Shown in pieces: positions 1 to 8,628 of a stretch of DNA of 64,000 bases. Under the pieces are notes generated by a model, which was not told the DNA's origin, did no database searches, and saw nothing but the letters and a program-made list of their open reading frames with translations. Source of the stretch: Georgenia thermotolerans (GTDB taxonomy: Bacteria; Actinomycetota; Actinomycetes; Actinomycetales; Actinomycetaceae); assembly GCF_009193185.1 (NCBI RefSeq), contig NZ_VUKF01000001.1:62001-126000 (forward strand), given 5' to 3'. Positions within the stretch are counted from its first letter, which is position 1. Each line of letters starts with the position of its first letter. The translations under genes and the position numbers were made by a program.

Positions 1-658
1 CGTTGATCCAGATCGGCGCGAAGGGCGACGTGCAGTTGGGCGGGGTCGGGTAGTCCCTGAGCACCTCGAGGCGCTCGCCGATGGCGAGCGCACGGGCACG
101 GTGCTCGGCGTGCTCGATCCCGATCTGGGCCAGGCAGGTGTTCATCGCCCACTGCAGCCGGTCGGGCGCGTCCTTCATCTCCGCCTCGATGACGTCGAGC
201 AGGCCCGGCAGGTCCAGCCCCTCGGGCTTCTTGGCCACCCGCTCGCTCGTCAGCGCCCAGCCGGCACTGGCGACGACGGGATCGGGGTCGGCGGACCAGC
301 CCAGGCGCAGCTCCTCGGCATGGGGGCTCTTCTTCACGACGTAGTTGACGAGCCAGTCGTGCACCTTCGGCGTCCGCGCCTCCCGCAACATGGTGTCCAG
401 CTTGTCGCGCGTGAAGGCCTTGGGGCGGCAGATCAGCAACGCCAGCAGCCTGGCGGCGCTGTCGCCGGTCGCCCAGAGGTCTTGCGCGAGGTCCTGCTGG
501 GTCTTCAGCCGCTTGGCGAGCGCCCGCAGCTTGGTCAGGTTCACCCCGTGGTCATCGCCGTGCCGCTCGTTGACCGCGCGCACCTTGGGGTCCTCGAGCG
601 CGGCCAGCTCAGCCATCACCTCGGTCACCGTCGCCTGGGTCTCCGCCGCCTGCGCCAC
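1..658 (-). CDS. DNA alkylation repair protein (AlkD-like), partial
   Basis: The 3' end runs off the left edge, so about 219 residues are visible. The text (ALEDPKVRAVNERHGDD, LTKLRALAKRL, LWATGDSAARLLAL, WLVNYVVKKSP) matches the HEAT-repeat DNA alkylation repair family, which binds alkylated DNA and excises damaged bases in AlkC/AlkD members. I chose the GTG at 656-658 because GGGAGG lies about 5 bases upstream; an internal ATG 14 codons later is the alternative. It is transcribed away from the SRPBCC-ArsR pair. The family assignment comes from overall resemblance. The catalytic tryptophan and aspartate of AlkD were not aligned, so enzymatic activity is inferred. Confidence 0.8.
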   Translation of the reverse strand, partial: MAQAAETQATVTEVMAELAALEDPKVRAVNERHGDDHGVNLTKLRALAKRLKTQQDLAQDLWATGDSAARLLALLICRPKAFTRDKLDTMLREARTPKVHDWLVNYVVKKSPHAEELRLGWSADPDPVVASAGWALTSERVAKKPEGLDLPGLLDVIEAEMKDAPDRLQWAMNTCLAQIGIEHAEHRARALAIGERLEVLRDYPTPPNCTSPFAPIWIN

Positions 659-749
659 GCGCGCCTCCCGTCTCTCGCCAGAACGGCTCAGCCTAATGGC
701 CACCGCGAGGCCCGATCGGAGCTGCTCCACCGGCGACAGGCTCACCAAA

Positions 750-769
750 GTGCAATGGAAGGGTTGCAC
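750..769. promoter_or_regulatory. Candidate ArsR operator, upstream copy
   Basis: GTGCAA-N8-TTGCAC, a 20-bp interrupted palindrome. Its half-sites match those of the repeat at 783-802, and the two centres are 33 bp apart, about three helical turns. It lies in the leader of the SRPBCC-ArsR pair. Use by the ArsR protein is inferred. Confidence 0.6.
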
Positions 770-782
770 CTGCGGCCTCGTA

Positions 783-802
783 GTGCAACTCTGGAGTTGC
801 AC
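783..802. promoter_or_regulatory. Candidate ArsR operator, downstream copy
   Basis: GTGCAACT-CTGG-AGTTGCAC, a perfect 8-bp inverted repeat 30 bp before the SRPBCC start codon. It shares GTGCAA/TTGCAC half-sites with 750-769. The spacing suggests cooperative dimer binding on one face of the DNA. Autoregulation by the ArsR gene of the same operon is the simplest reading. Confidence 0.65.
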
Positions 803-832
803 ACACATTCCACCTTCGAAGGGCAGCGCACC

Positions 833-1285
833 ATGGACGAGCTGGACAGGATCGAGAAGCAGATCGACATCGACGCACCCGCGGCGAAGGTGTGGGCGCT
901 GATCAGCGAACCGGGCTGGTTCATCAACGACAACCAGATCGTCGAGCACCGGATCGAGCGGGACGGCGACCTCGACATCGTCCACGACCCCGTCCACGGC
1001 GCGTTCGCCATCAGGACCGTCACGCTCGATGAACCGCACTACGCCGCATTCCGCTGGGTGGCCGACCCGACGGCGCCCGACGCCGCCTCCACGCTCGTGG
1101 AGTTCTTCGTCGAGGAGACGTCGCCGAGCGCGGTCGTGCTCCGTGTCGTCGAGAGCGGCTTCGCGTCGCTTCCCGGCACCGACGCCGAGCGGCGGAAGCA
1201 CTTCGACGGGAACACCGAGGGCTGGAACGTCGAGCTGGCGCTGGCCAAGCGCCACCTCGAGGGCGTGGCGGCCCGTGAAGGCTGA
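833..1285 (+). CDS. SRPBCC (AHSA1-like) domain protein
   Basis: 150 residues forming one START/Bet v 1-like domain. The opening (IEKQIDIDAPAAKVWALIS), the central FRWVADP and the closing helix around GNTEGWNVELALAKRHLEG are typical of the AHSA1/SRPBCC hydrophobic-ligand family. It is probably cytosolic, since no signal or membrane segment is seen. The ATG follows a short purine stretch (GAAGGGCAG). The last 11 bases overlap the ArsR gene start, so the two are translationally coupled. AHSA1-like proteins encoded beside ArsR regulators are a recurrent pair, but the ligand here cannot be read from the sequence. Confidence 0.85.
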   Translation: MDELDRIEKQIDIDAPAAKVWALISEPGWFINDNQIVEHRIERDGDLDIVHDPVHGAFAIRTVTLDEPHYAAFRWVADPTAPDAASTLVEFFVEETSPSAVVLRVVESGFASLPGTDAERRKHFDGNTEGWNVELALAKRHLEGVAAREG

Positions 1286-1646
1286 CGCGCGCCCCACCGC
1301 GGCCGCCGAGGAGGCGCCGTCGATCCCTGCCGTCTGCGCCGTGCTGGCCGACGAGACCCGGTGGGCGATCCTCGTGCGACTGGGGACGGCGCCGGCGTCA
1401 GCCTCGGCGCTGGCGGCGGAGATGCCCGTCTCGCGCCAGGCGATCGCGAAGCACCTGGCCGTCCTGCGCGACACCGGGCTGGTCTCCGCCGAGCGCGTCG
1501 GCCGGGAGGTGCGGTTCGTCGCCGTCGGCTCCGAGCTGAGCCGGATCGGCCGTGCCATCGAGTCCGTCGCCGCCGGGTGGGACCGCCGCCTCGGGCGGAT
1601 CAAGGCGCAGGCGGAGAAGGGACACCCCGGCGCCGCCGGAACCTGA
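1275..1646 (+). CDS. ArsR-family winged-helix transcriptional regulator
   Basis: 123 residues from a GTG start lying inside the end of the SRPBCC gene. The core ADETRWAILVRLG, the recognition region SRQAIAKHLAVLRDTGLV and the wing AERVGREVRFVAV fit the ArsR/SmtB fold. No CxC metal-binding motif is visible in the recognition helix, so this is probably not a classical metal sensor. It likely represses its own operon through the paired palindromes at 750-769 and 783-802. The gene converges on the FAD monooxygenase with only 8 bp between stops. Confidence 0.88.
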   Translation: MKADARPTAAAEEAPSIPAVCAVLADETRWAILVRLGTAPASASALAAEMPVSRQAIAKHLAVLRDTGLVSAERVGREVRFVAVGSELSRIGRAIESVAAGWDRRLGRIKAQAEKGHPGAAGT

Positions 1647-1654
1647 CGGCGCGA

Positions 1655-2830
1655 TCAGCGCACCGGCGCAGCAGGCTCGGGCGGAGTCCAGCCCATCGCG
1701 GCCCGCGCCCCGCGGAGGACGGCGGTCGCGGGGGTGAGCCGCATGAGGGCGTTCCGCCCGGTCTGCCGCCATCCGCCGCCGAGGTGGGCGCCGATGCGGC
1801 CCGACGCCACGGAGGCGCGGGCGAGCGCGCGGCATCGCGGGCGTCGCGCGGCGTCGAACCCTGCGAGCGCGGGGCCGAGTCGACCGCCGGCTCTGACGGG
1901 CTCGCCTACCAGCAGCCCCAGGCACAGTCCGTCCTCGAGCGCGGTCGCGGCGCCCTGCCCCATGGTAGGCAGGGTGCCGTGGGCGGCGTCGCCGACCAGG
2001 ACGACCCGGCCGGTCGTGTAGCGGGGCACCCCGCCGGGCAGGTGGTCGACCTCGTGCCGCAGGACCGCGTCGGGTGGCGTCGCGTCCATCACCTCGCGCA
2101 CCGCCGGCGTCCACCTGGCGAACCCGGCCTTGGCGGCGGTGAGCTCGTCATCGAGCACGGTGTGCTGGGGCATCGCCACGTAGCCGTACCAGTACGTCTC
2201 GTCGTCGGACACGCGCAGGATGCCGAACTCGGCGCGCGGCCCCCAGTACTGGCGCAGCGCCGTGTCGCCGAACGCGCCGGGGGCGATCGCTCGCCAGCTC
2301 GAGAATCCGCTGTAGACGGGCCGGGCGTCGGGAAAGACGGCAGCACGCATGGCGCTGCGTATGCCGTCGGCGCCGACGACGAGCTCGGCCTCCCGGCCGT
2401 CGACGACGGCCGACGCCCCCTGCGGGGCCCCCGGGTCCACCGCCGCTACTGGCACGCCGGTGATGATCGCGACCCCGGAGTCGAGGGCGCGTCGATGCAG
2501 CGCCGCGTGCAGCCGATGCCGGTGCACGCCGACGAGGCTCACGGTCGCCCGGGTGGCCGGGGTGTCGGGCAGCGCGAGGATCGGCCGGCCGTGGAGGTCG
2601 TAGGTGCCGCCCGCCCAGGTCGGGTAGCCGAGCGCGGCGACGTCGTCGTCGTCGAAGCCGAGCCCGCGGAACGCGGCCACGGCGTTCCGCGACATGGCGA
2701 GCCCCGCCCCGACCTCGCCGAGATCTGCGGACCGCTCCAGCACCGTGACGCGCCACCCCGTGCGCGCAAGGGCGATGGCCGAGGCCAGTCCGGCGATGCC
2801 CGCGCCGACGACGACCGCCGAATCTCCCAC
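1655..2830 (-). CDS. FAD-dependent monooxygenase
   Basis: 391 residues of the UbiH/PHBH-type flavin monooxygenase family. The N-terminus carries the dinucleotide-binding motif GAGIAGLASAIAL, followed by ERSADLGEVGAGL. The second FAD motif VLVGDAAHGTLPTMGQGA with the downstream ALEDG lies near residue 290. The enzyme would hydroxylate or epoxidise a small aromatic or isoprenoid substrate using NAD(P)H and oxygen; the substrate is unknown. I chose the GTG at 2828-2830 because GAGGAGG sits 6 bases upstream and the Rossmann strand starts immediately. A longer reading frame upstream is low-complexity arginine-rich and unlikely to be translated. Confidence 0.88.
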   Translation of the reverse strand: MGDSAVVVGAGIAGLASAIALARTGWRVTVLERSADLGEVGAGLAMSRNAVAAFRGLGFDDDDVAALGYPTWAGGTYDLHGRPILALPDTPATRATVSLVGVHRHRLHAALHRRALDSGVAIITGVPVAAVDPGAPQGASAVVDGREAELVVGADGIRSAMRAAVFPDARPVYSGFSSWRAIAPGAFGDTALRQYWGPRAEFGILRVSDDETYWYGYVAMPQHTVLDDELTAAKAGFARWTPAVREVMDATPPDAVLRHEVDHLPGGVPRYTTGRVVLVGDAAHGTLPTMGQGAATALEDGLCLGLLVGEPVRAGGRLGPALAGFDAARRPRCRALARASVASGRIGAHLGGGWRQTGRNALMRLTPATAVLRGARAAMGWTPPEPAAPVR

Positions 2831-2904
2831 GCGCCCTCCTCTCGGCCGGGTACCGCTACGCCCGCGTCCGCTCCCGCACATGGGTCGCCCTCCTGCTTGC
2901 CGGA

Positions 2905-3441
2905 CTACACCGCCATGGGCGAGACGACCACGTCGACACTGATCCACCTCGGGATGGGAGGCGTGCTCGTACCGTCCCAGCTGTCGAAGGAGATCGAGAA
3001 GAAGGAGGCTTGCGCCACGGCGGCGGCCCCTAGCGCGACGACGATCACGATCGCGCCGGCCAAATCGAGGGCGCGCAGCGCAGCCGCCTCATCATGAGCG
3101 TACTGAAGCGCCCTGACGACCGCGCCGAGGACGATCAGTGCGAGCAGCAGGTAGAGCGCCCCACTCGGGCGAAGCGCCATGTCGATGCACGTCGGCACGA
3201 CATCGGTCGGGTTGCCGAACCGGTCGGCGAATCCACCGTCGGCACTCGTCCCACCGAGACAGGAGCCGTAGCTTGCTGTCGAAAGTCCCGAGTAGGCGAA
3301 CCCGGCGATAACCGCCGTGACGACGAGCCGGCGGACCCGGGCGCGCACCTCGCCACGAGGCGCGCACGAGATCGGGTAGGCCCGCGCGCTGGTCGTCTCG
3401 CTCGGCATTGAGTCGCTCCACTCCGATTCCCGGTGCGCCAC
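2905..3441 (-). CDS. Small membrane protein of unknown function
   Basis: 178 residues with three hydrophobic segments: VVTAVIAGFAYSG near 40-55, ALYLLLALIVLGAVV near 95-112 and AIVIVVALGAAAVAQ near 130-146. The region between the first two carries CLGG and PTCID, so a disulfide outside the membrane is possible. No family was recognised. The GTG at 3439-3441 follows AGGTGA; an internal ATG at 3406-3408 is an equally reasonable start. It is encoded upstream of the monooxygenase on the same strand with a 74-bp gap. Confidence 0.6.
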   Translation of the reverse strand: MAHRESEWSDSMPSETTSARAYPISCAPRGEVRARVRRLVVTAVIAGFAYSGLSTASYGSCLGGTSADGGFADRFGNPTDVVPTCIDMALRPSGALYLLLALIVLGAVVRALQYAHDEAAALRALDLAGAIVIVVALGAAAVAQASFFSISFDSWDGTSTPPIPRWISVDVVVSPMAV

Positions 3442-3526
3442 CGTTCACCTGGGCGGCGCGGTCGATCGGCTGCTGCACACCCCGGCGCGCCGTCGCTGGC
3501 GCTCCGCGTCGATCATGGCACGGGGA

Positions 3527-3541
3527 GCCCCTGAGAGGGGC
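3527..3541 (-). terminator. Short GC hairpin downstream of the aldolase gene
   Basis: GCCCCT-GAG-AGGGGC, a 6-bp perfect stem located about 45 bp after the stop of the minus-strand aldolase gene. There is no U tract, so terminator function is tentative. Confidence 0.3.
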
Positions 3542-3587
3542 GTCCCGGTAGCCGCGGCGGGCCGATGCCGGGCCCCGGAGGCCGTAC

Positions 3588-4361
3588 TCAGCGGTACCGG
3601 CCGGCCCCCGCGGGCGCCGCGACGTTCAGGTACGCCTCGTCCACCGCCCGGCGCAGCAGCACCGAGTCCCGCGCCGAGATGACCAGGTCCATGCCGCGCG
3701 CCACCCAGTGCCGCGCCGTCGCCGGCTCCGCGCAGTCGACGCCCGCGGCGATGTCGGCGGCGTGCGCCGTCGTCATGACGTGCTCGACCGCCTCCTGCAG
3801 CTCGGACGAGTCCTCGAGCGGCACCCGGCCCAGCCCCAGGCTCAGCGCCAGGTCGTTGGGGCCCACGTAGACGGCGTGGACACCGGGCACGCGCACGATC
3901 CGCTCGATGTTCTCGAGCCCCGCGGCGGTCTCGATCATGACGATGCAGGTGGCGATCCGGTCGCCCTCGTCCGCCTCGGGGAAGCCGCGGCGGACGTCGC
4001 CCCACAGCGGCCCCCAGCTGCGGGTGCCGGCCGGGGCGTACCGGCAGGCGTCGGCGGCCCGGCGGGCCTGGGCGGCGTCGTCGACCATGGGCACCACGAC
4101 GCCCTCGGCGCCCAGGTCGAGCACGCGCATGATCTGCTCCGGGGCGTTCCACGCCACCCGGACGACGCCGGCCGAAGGGGTGCCGTGCAGGGCGTGCAGG
4201 ATCCGGCCGACGGAGCCGAGGTGGGCGAAGCCGTGCTGGAGGTCGACGCAGACGAGGTCGTACCCGGCGCGGCCGACGATCTCGGCGGCGACCGGGTCGT
4301 CCAGGGCGCTCCACACGCCGTGGGTGACCCGGCCGCCGGCCCAGGCGTCCTTGAGGCTCAC
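3588..4361 (-). CDS. HpcH/HpaI family aldolase
   Basis: 257 residues of the HpcH/HpaI class II aldolase family, metal-dependent enzymes that cleave 2-keto-3-deoxy acids to pyruvate and an aldehyde. Visible landmarks are CVDLQHGFA, the arginine in VRVAWN, EGVVVPMVDD, the metal-ligand region IVMIETAAGLENI and YVGPNDLALSLG. The GTG start overlaps the stop of the isomerase gene (GTGA), so the two are coupled. In the minus-strand operon it follows the kinase and isomerase genes and probably supplies the carbon-carbon cleavage step. The exact keto acid is not determined by sequence. Confidence 0.88.
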   Translation of the reverse strand: MSLKDAWAGGRVTHGVWSALDDPVAAEIVGRAGYDLVCVDLQHGFAHLGSVGRILHALHGTPSAGVVRVAWNAPEQIMRVLDLGAEGVVVPMVDDAAQARRAADACRYAPAGTRSWGPLWGDVRRGFPEADEGDRIATCIVMIETAAGLENIERIVRVPGVHAVYVGPNDLALSLGLGRVPLEDSSELQEAVEHVMTTAHAADIAAGVDCAEPATARHWVARGMDLVISARDSVLLRRAVDEAYLNVAAPAGAGRYR

Positions 4362-5992
4362 AGGCTGACGTCGCCGCACAGGTGGACGGTCACGCCCAGG
4401 CGGTCGAACATCGCCGCCTTGGCCACGAGGGCCTTGTCGGCGCTGGCCGCGTCGTCGCCGTAGGCGACCTGGACGTGGTTGGCCTTGTGCCGGGCCATGA
4501 ACTGGTCCCGGCCCACCCCGTGCAGGACGACGTTGGCCACCGGCCACTCGGGGTTGGTGGCCTGCTTGCGCCGCTCGGTCTCCGCCGCCGGGAGCTCGAC
4601 GACGCTGGCGCGGCCGAGGTCGACGTGCAACCCGCCGTCGGCGATGTACACCCGGGACCAGACGATCTCGCCGGGCTTGGACACGCCGTTGATGGTGGCG
4701 CCGCCGGCGGGGAAGAACACCGGGCCCTGGCGCCAGGCCTCGGCGTCGGCGTAGCCGTTCTCGAAGTGCGAGGGCGGGACGGACCCGGAGATCTCGTAGA
4801 CCCAGACGAACTGCCCGTCGTACTCCTCGCCCCAGCGCACGTCATGCAGGGTGTTGGCCGGGTCCAGGCCCATGGCGGTCCACACCCGGTTGGTGACCAG
4901 CGCGTCGACCGCCACGCCCTCGTCGACCTCGTTGAAGTGCGGCAGCGCCTGGCCCTCCCACAGCACGCGGGAGCCGTCGCGGCTGGTCACCGGCGGGCGG
5001 GCGACGTTGTTGAGCAGGCCCTCGACGAGGTCGGAGGCGGGCGCGAGGTCCTTCATGCCCTGCTGGTACTGGATGCCCACGGCGTCCAGGCCGAAGTCGT
5101 CGCTGATCCGCAGGGCGGCGATGTACATCTTGTACTGCCAGCGCAGCTGGTTCTCGGTCAGCTCGGTGGCCTCGTCGGTGCCGAGCTTGAACCGCATGCC
5201 GGCCTCGCGCAGCCACGCCCCGACGGCGTCGGCCTCGGCGTCGCTGACCTTCTGCATCTCCGCCCACAGCGCCGACTGGGAGAGGCGCTCCTTGTAGATG
5301 CCGATGGGGTTGAGCAGCTCGTCGTCGATGATGGCGTTGTACATGCCCATGCAACCCTCGTCGAAGACGCCGATGATCGCCTTCTCCTCCAGCAGCTGCG
5401 CGGCCAGGGCCTCGCCGAGCTCGCGCTCGGGGCTCGCGGGCAGGGGCGGCAGGGCGCGCACGTGCGAGGCGTCGTGGCGGATCGCCCCCTCCTGCAGCCA
5501 GGAGCGGATGCCGTCCTGGAACCAGGCGTCGGTGCCGTCGACGGTCCAGATCGTCGAGTAGGAGGTGCCCATCTTCGTCAGGCCGGCGTTGAGGCCGAGC
5601 AGGCCCACGAGGCCCGGCCAGGCGGGCTCGAAGTTCGCCACGGTGAGGATCGGGCCGCGGTGGCTGCGCAGGCCGGCCAGGACGTGGTGGCTGTACTGCC
5701 AGTTGGCGATGGCGACGATCAGCGGGGCGTCGGTGGGCAGGTTCTTGAAGACCTCCAGGCCCATCCGCTGGCTGGTGATGAAGCCGTGCCCGGTGTCCGG
5801 GTCGACGTCGAAGCCGCGGACGACATCCCACCCGTGGGCGGTGACGGCGTCGGTGACGATGCGCTCGAGCTGGGCCTGCATCGGCCAGCTCGCCGTGTTG
5901 GCCGACTCGCGCAGGTCGCCGCTGGCGATGAGGTAGGCGGTGCGCGGGGCCGCGATCGGCCGGGCGAGCGGGGCCGGGAGGGTGTACGTCAT
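4358..5992 (-). CDS. L-fucose isomerase-like protein
   Basis: 544 residues resembling the L-fucose/L-arabinose isomerase superfamily, which interconverts aldoses and ketoses with a divalent metal. Recognisable parts are FDEGCMGMYNAIIDDELL (a likely metal-ligand glutamate/aspartate region), IGIYKERLSQSALW, QYQQGMKDLAPAS and the C-terminal ARHKANHVQVAYG, which supplies the conserved histidine. The ATG at 5990-5992 has AAGGAG 8 bases upstream. It sits 13 bp after the FGGY kinase gene and overlaps the aldolase gene by 4 bp. It is somewhat shorter than classical FucI (about 590 residues), so the natural sugar may not be fucose. Confidence 0.85.
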   Translation of the reverse strand: MTYTLPAPLARPIAAPRTAYLIASGDLRESANTASWPMQAQLERIVTDAVTAHGWDVVRGFDVDPDTGHGFITSQRMGLEVFKNLPTDAPLIVAIANWQYSHHVLAGLRSHRGPILTVANFEPAWPGLVGLLGLNAGLTKMGTSYSTIWTVDGTDAWFQDGIRSWLQEGAIRHDASHVRALPPLPASPERELGEALAAQLLEEKAIIGVFDEGCMGMYNAIIDDELLNPIGIYKERLSQSALWAEMQKVSDAEADAVGAWLREAGMRFKLGTDEATELTENQLRWQYKMYIAALRISDDFGLDAVGIQYQQGMKDLAPASDLVEGLLNNVARPPVTSRDGSRVLWEGQALPHFNEVDEGVAVDALVTNRVWTAMGLDPANTLHDVRWGEEYDGQFVWVYEISGSVPPSHFENGYADAEAWRQGPVFFPAGGATINGVSKPGEIVWSRVYIADGGLHVDLGRASVVELPAAETERRKQATNPEWPVANVVLHGVGRDQFMARHKANHVQVAYGDDAASADKALVAKAAMFDRLGVTVHLCGDVSL

Positions 5993-6005
5993 CGGTGGGG
6001 CTCCT

Positions 6006-7469
6006 TCACTGGGTCCGGGCCAGGGCGTGCACGACGTCACGGGTGGCCGGGTAGAGGTCGAGGTAGAGGTCGTAGAGGCGGTCGTAGACCGCGGTGGTGG
6101 CCGGGTCCGGGGTGCGGGTGGCGGCCGGCGGGTTCCACTGCGCCATCGAGGCGTCGGTGAGCAGGCGGGCGGCGAGGAACGCGGCCCCGTAGCTGGCGCC
6201 GATGGTGCGGGTGGGGATCACCTGCTCCAGGCCGGTGACGTCGGAGACCACCTGCGTCCACAGGTCGCCCTGGGTGCCCCCGCCGACGGCGACGACCCGG
6301 TCGATCCGGGCGCCGGCCGCGCGCAGGGCGTCGACGTTGTGCCGGACGCCGAAGGCGGTCGCCTCGAGCACGGCGCGGTAGAGGTCACCGCGCGTGTGGG
6401 TCAGTGTCAGGCCGGCGATGACGCCGCGGGCGTCGGGGTCGAAGATCGGGGTGCGCTCCCCCGCGAAGTACGGCAGCGCCAGCAGGCCCCGGGCGCCGGG
6501 CCCGGACGCCGCGGCCTCGGCGAGCAGCGTGGGGTAGTCGACGCCGCCGGTGAGGTCGCGCAGCCAGGCGGTGACGGCGCCGGAGGTCGCCATGCCGCCG
6601 GCGAGGTTGCGGGTGCCCTCGAACGCCCCGACCGTGCCCCACATCAGCTCGCTGGTGACCCGCACGGGGACGGTGGCCACCAGGAACATCGTGGTGCCGT
6701 ACATGAGCATGAGGTCGCCGGGGTTCTGCGCGTCCACGCTGATCGCCTCGGACCAGGCGTCGATCGTGCCGGTGATGACCGGCACCCCGGCGGGGATGCC
6801 GGCGACCGCGCGCGCGGTCACGCCGGCCTGCTCCCCCGCCCAGCGCAGCGGCGGCAGCTCCAGGTCCGGGGCGATGTGCTCCGCCCACGGGGCGTGCCAG
6901 GCCAGCGCCTCGGTGTCGAACAGCGGGGTGCACTGGCTGGCGGAGTGGAAGTCGAGGACGTACTCGCCGGTGAGCCGGTAGGCCAGCCACGAGGCGGGCA
7001 TGAACAGCCGGCGGGCGCGGGCGAAGACCTCGGGCTCCTCCTCCGCGACCCAGCGCAGCTTGGGGCCGACGGCCTGGCTGGACAGCAGCGAGCCTCCGCG
7101 CTCGAGGATGGCCGCGGCGCCGAGCTCGGCGTCGAGCGCCGCGATCTGGGCCTGGGCGCGGGTGTCGACGCCGTAGAGGATGGCGGGCCGCAGCGGGGTG
7201 CCGGCCTCGTCGGTCAGGAGCACGCACGGGCCCATCCCGGAGACACCGACCGCCGCGACGTCGACGTCGCCGGGGGCGGTGAGCTCGCTCGCCAGCTCGA
7301 CGAACTCGGCCCACCACAGCTCGCCGTCCATCTCGACGTGGCCAGGGGCGGGCCGGCTCACGGCGTGCTCGCGCACCGCCGTCCGGAGGATGTCGCCGTC
7401 CTCGGCCACGAGCACGCCCTTGCTGCTCGAGGTGCCGATGTCCACTCCCAGAAAACCGCGCCGTCGCAT
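6006..7469 (-). CDS. FGGY-family carbohydrate kinase
   Basis: 487 residues with the full FGGY architecture. The N-terminal ATP-site motif is FLGVDIGTSSSKGVL, the middle carries GVSGMGPCVLL and YGVDTRA, and the C-terminal half carries TGTIDAWSEAIS, GERTPIFDP and VAVGGGTQGDLWTQ. Such kinases phosphorylate ketoses or polyols such as xylulose, ribulose or fuculose. It is probably the second step after the downstream isomerase. No strong ribosome site precedes the ATG. The leader contains the LacI-type palindrome at 7486-7497, 17 bp before the start codon, so repression here is plausible. Confidence 0.9.
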   Translation of the reverse strand: MRRRGFLGVDIGTSSSKGVLVAEDGDILRTAVREHAVSRPAPGHVEMDGELWWAEFVELASELTAPGDVDVAAVGVSGMGPCVLLTDEAGTPLRPAILYGVDTRAQAQIAALDAELGAAAILERGGSLLSSQAVGPKLRWVAEEEPEVFARARRLFMPASWLAYRLTGEYVLDFHSASQCTPLFDTEALAWHAPWAEHIAPDLELPPLRWAGEQAGVTARAVAGIPAGVPVITGTIDAWSEAISVDAQNPGDLMLMYGTTMFLVATVPVRVTSELMWGTVGAFEGTRNLAGGMATSGAVTAWLRDLTGGVDYPTLLAEAAASGPGARGLLALPYFAGERTPIFDPDARGVIAGLTLTHTRGDLYRAVLEATAFGVRHNVDALRAAGARIDRVVAVGGGTQGDLWTQVVSDVTGLEQVIPTRTIGASYGAAFLAARLLTDASMAQWNPPAATRTPDPATTAVYDRLYDLYLDLYPATRDVVHALARTQ

Positions 7470-7485
7470 GGCCGGGAGCGTGTCA

Positions 7486-7497
7486 GAAATCGATTAC
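7486..7497. promoter_or_regulatory. Candidate LacI-type operator before the kinase gene
   Basis: GAAATCGATTAC, with an ATCGAT core and the central CG typical of LacI-family sites. The identical 12 bases recur at 8647-8658 before the GntR gene. It overlaps the stop codon of the LacI gene. Binding by the adjacent LacI protein is inferred. Confidence 0.6.
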
Positions 7498-8486
7498 TGG
7501 CGCAAGCCCACCTCGCCCGCCTCCGGCCCGGGGACGCCGTCGATGCGCTGGACGACGAGGCGCGCGGGCTCGTCGTCGCCCGCGATGCGCTCGACGAGCA
7601 TGCGCGCCGCCGTCATGCCCATCTGACGCGCCCCGAGGGGCACGACGACGAGGCTGTCCGGCGCGGCGGCGAGGAACGGCAGGTCGCCGATGACGGCGAC
7701 CTGCACGTCGGTGCGCCCGCGCTCGGCGAGCGCCTGCAGCGCGCCGACGCCGACGAGGTTGTTGGTGGCGAGCACGGCGTCCGGCGGCGCCCCGAGCGCG
7801 AGCAGCTCGCCCATCGCGTGCCGCCCGCCCTCGACCCGGAAGGTGGTGCGCACGAGGAGCTCGTTGGGGGCGTCGAGGCCGGCCTCGGCCAGCGCCCCAC
7901 GCCAGCCCTCGGCCCGGTCGTTGGCGGTGCTGGTGGCGGCCGGGCCCGCCAGGCACGCGATGCGCCGGTGACCGCGCTCAACGAGGGCGGCGGTCGCCCG
8001 GCGCGCCAGCGTGACGTTGTCGAACACCACCTGGTCCACCGCCCCGGCCACCGGCCGGTCCACGACGACGACGGCCCGGTCCCGCGCGAGCAGCCGGGAG
8101 ACGGGCGGCTCGCCGTCGGCCGGGGCGATGATGACCCCGGCCATGTTCTCCCGCTCGGCGATGTCGAGGTAACGCGCCTCCTTGGCCGGGTCGTCGTCGC
8201 TGTTGCACAGCACCACGGAGTACCCGGCCTCGCGGGCGACGTCCTCCACCCCGCGGGCCAGCGAGGTGAAGAACGGGTTCTCGATGTCGGCGACCACGAG
8301 CGCGATGACGTCGCTGTGCCGGCGCCGCAGGGACCGGGCCGTGCGGTCCGGGGAATAGCCGAGCTCGTCGGCGGCGCGGCGCACGGCCTCGGCGAGGTCC
8401 GCGCGGACCGTCTTGCCGTTGAGCACGCGCGAGACGGTCGCCGTCGACACGCCCGCCCGGGCGGCCACGTCCACGATCCTGGCCAT
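7494..8486 (-). CDS. LacI-family transcriptional regulator
   Basis: 330 residues. The helix-turn-helix and hinge are clear at the N-terminus (IVDVAARAGVSTATVSRVLNG, then GYSPDRTARSLRRR), followed by a periplasmic-binding-protein-like sensor domain (IALVVADIENPFFTSL, GVIIAPADGE, RGHRRIACLAGP, DAVLATNNLVGVGAL). The ATG at 8484-8486 has AGGAGG 4 bases upstream; a GTG one codon earlier is too close to that site. It is divergent from the GntR gene. The likely role is sugar-responsive repression of the kinase-isomerase-aldolase arm, and perhaps of the transport arm, through the shared 12-bp word. Confidence 0.92.
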   Translation of the reverse strand: MARIVDVAARAGVSTATVSRVLNGKTVRADLAEAVRRAADELGYSPDRTARSLRRRHSDVIALVVADIENPFFTSLARGVEDVAREAGYSVVLCNSDDDPAKEARYLDIAERENMAGVIIAPADGEPPVSRLLARDRAVVVVDRPVAGAVDQVVFDNVTLARRATAALVERGHRRIACLAGPAATSTANDRAEGWRGALAEAGLDAPNELLVRTTFRVEGGRHAMGELLALGAPPDAVLATNNLVGVGALQALAERGRTDVQVAVIGDLPFLAAAPDSLVVVPLGARQMGMTAARMLVERIAGDDEPARLVVQRIDGVPGPEAGEVGLRQ

Positions 8487-8597
8487 CACCCCTCCTTGGG
8501 AACCGCCTCACTGTAGGGCAACGGCGCAGGTCAGAGCAGTTCCCCGGGCTGCAGGGACTCGTCCGGGCACCGCGGCGCGCCGAACTCCGGACGGGAC

Positions 8598-8627
8598 TTG
8601 CGCCTTACCGCCGTCCACCCCTATGTT
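8598..8627 (+). promoter_or_regulatory. Candidate promoter of the GntR-tctCBA operon
   Basis: TTGCGC (8598-8603) and TATGTT (8622-8627) separated by 18 bp, a reasonable sigma-70-type arrangement. It lies directly upstream of the inverted repeat at 8629-8647 and the LacI-like site at 8647-8658, so bound repressors would block initiation. Confidence 0.5.
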
Positions 8628-8628
8628 C

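Noticed and set aside
5940-8516. Very long plus-strand open frame opposite the kinase and LacI genes
   Set aside because: Its translation is Gly/Arg/His-rich noise with no domain. The minus strand has clear FGGY and LacI proteins with ribosome sites.
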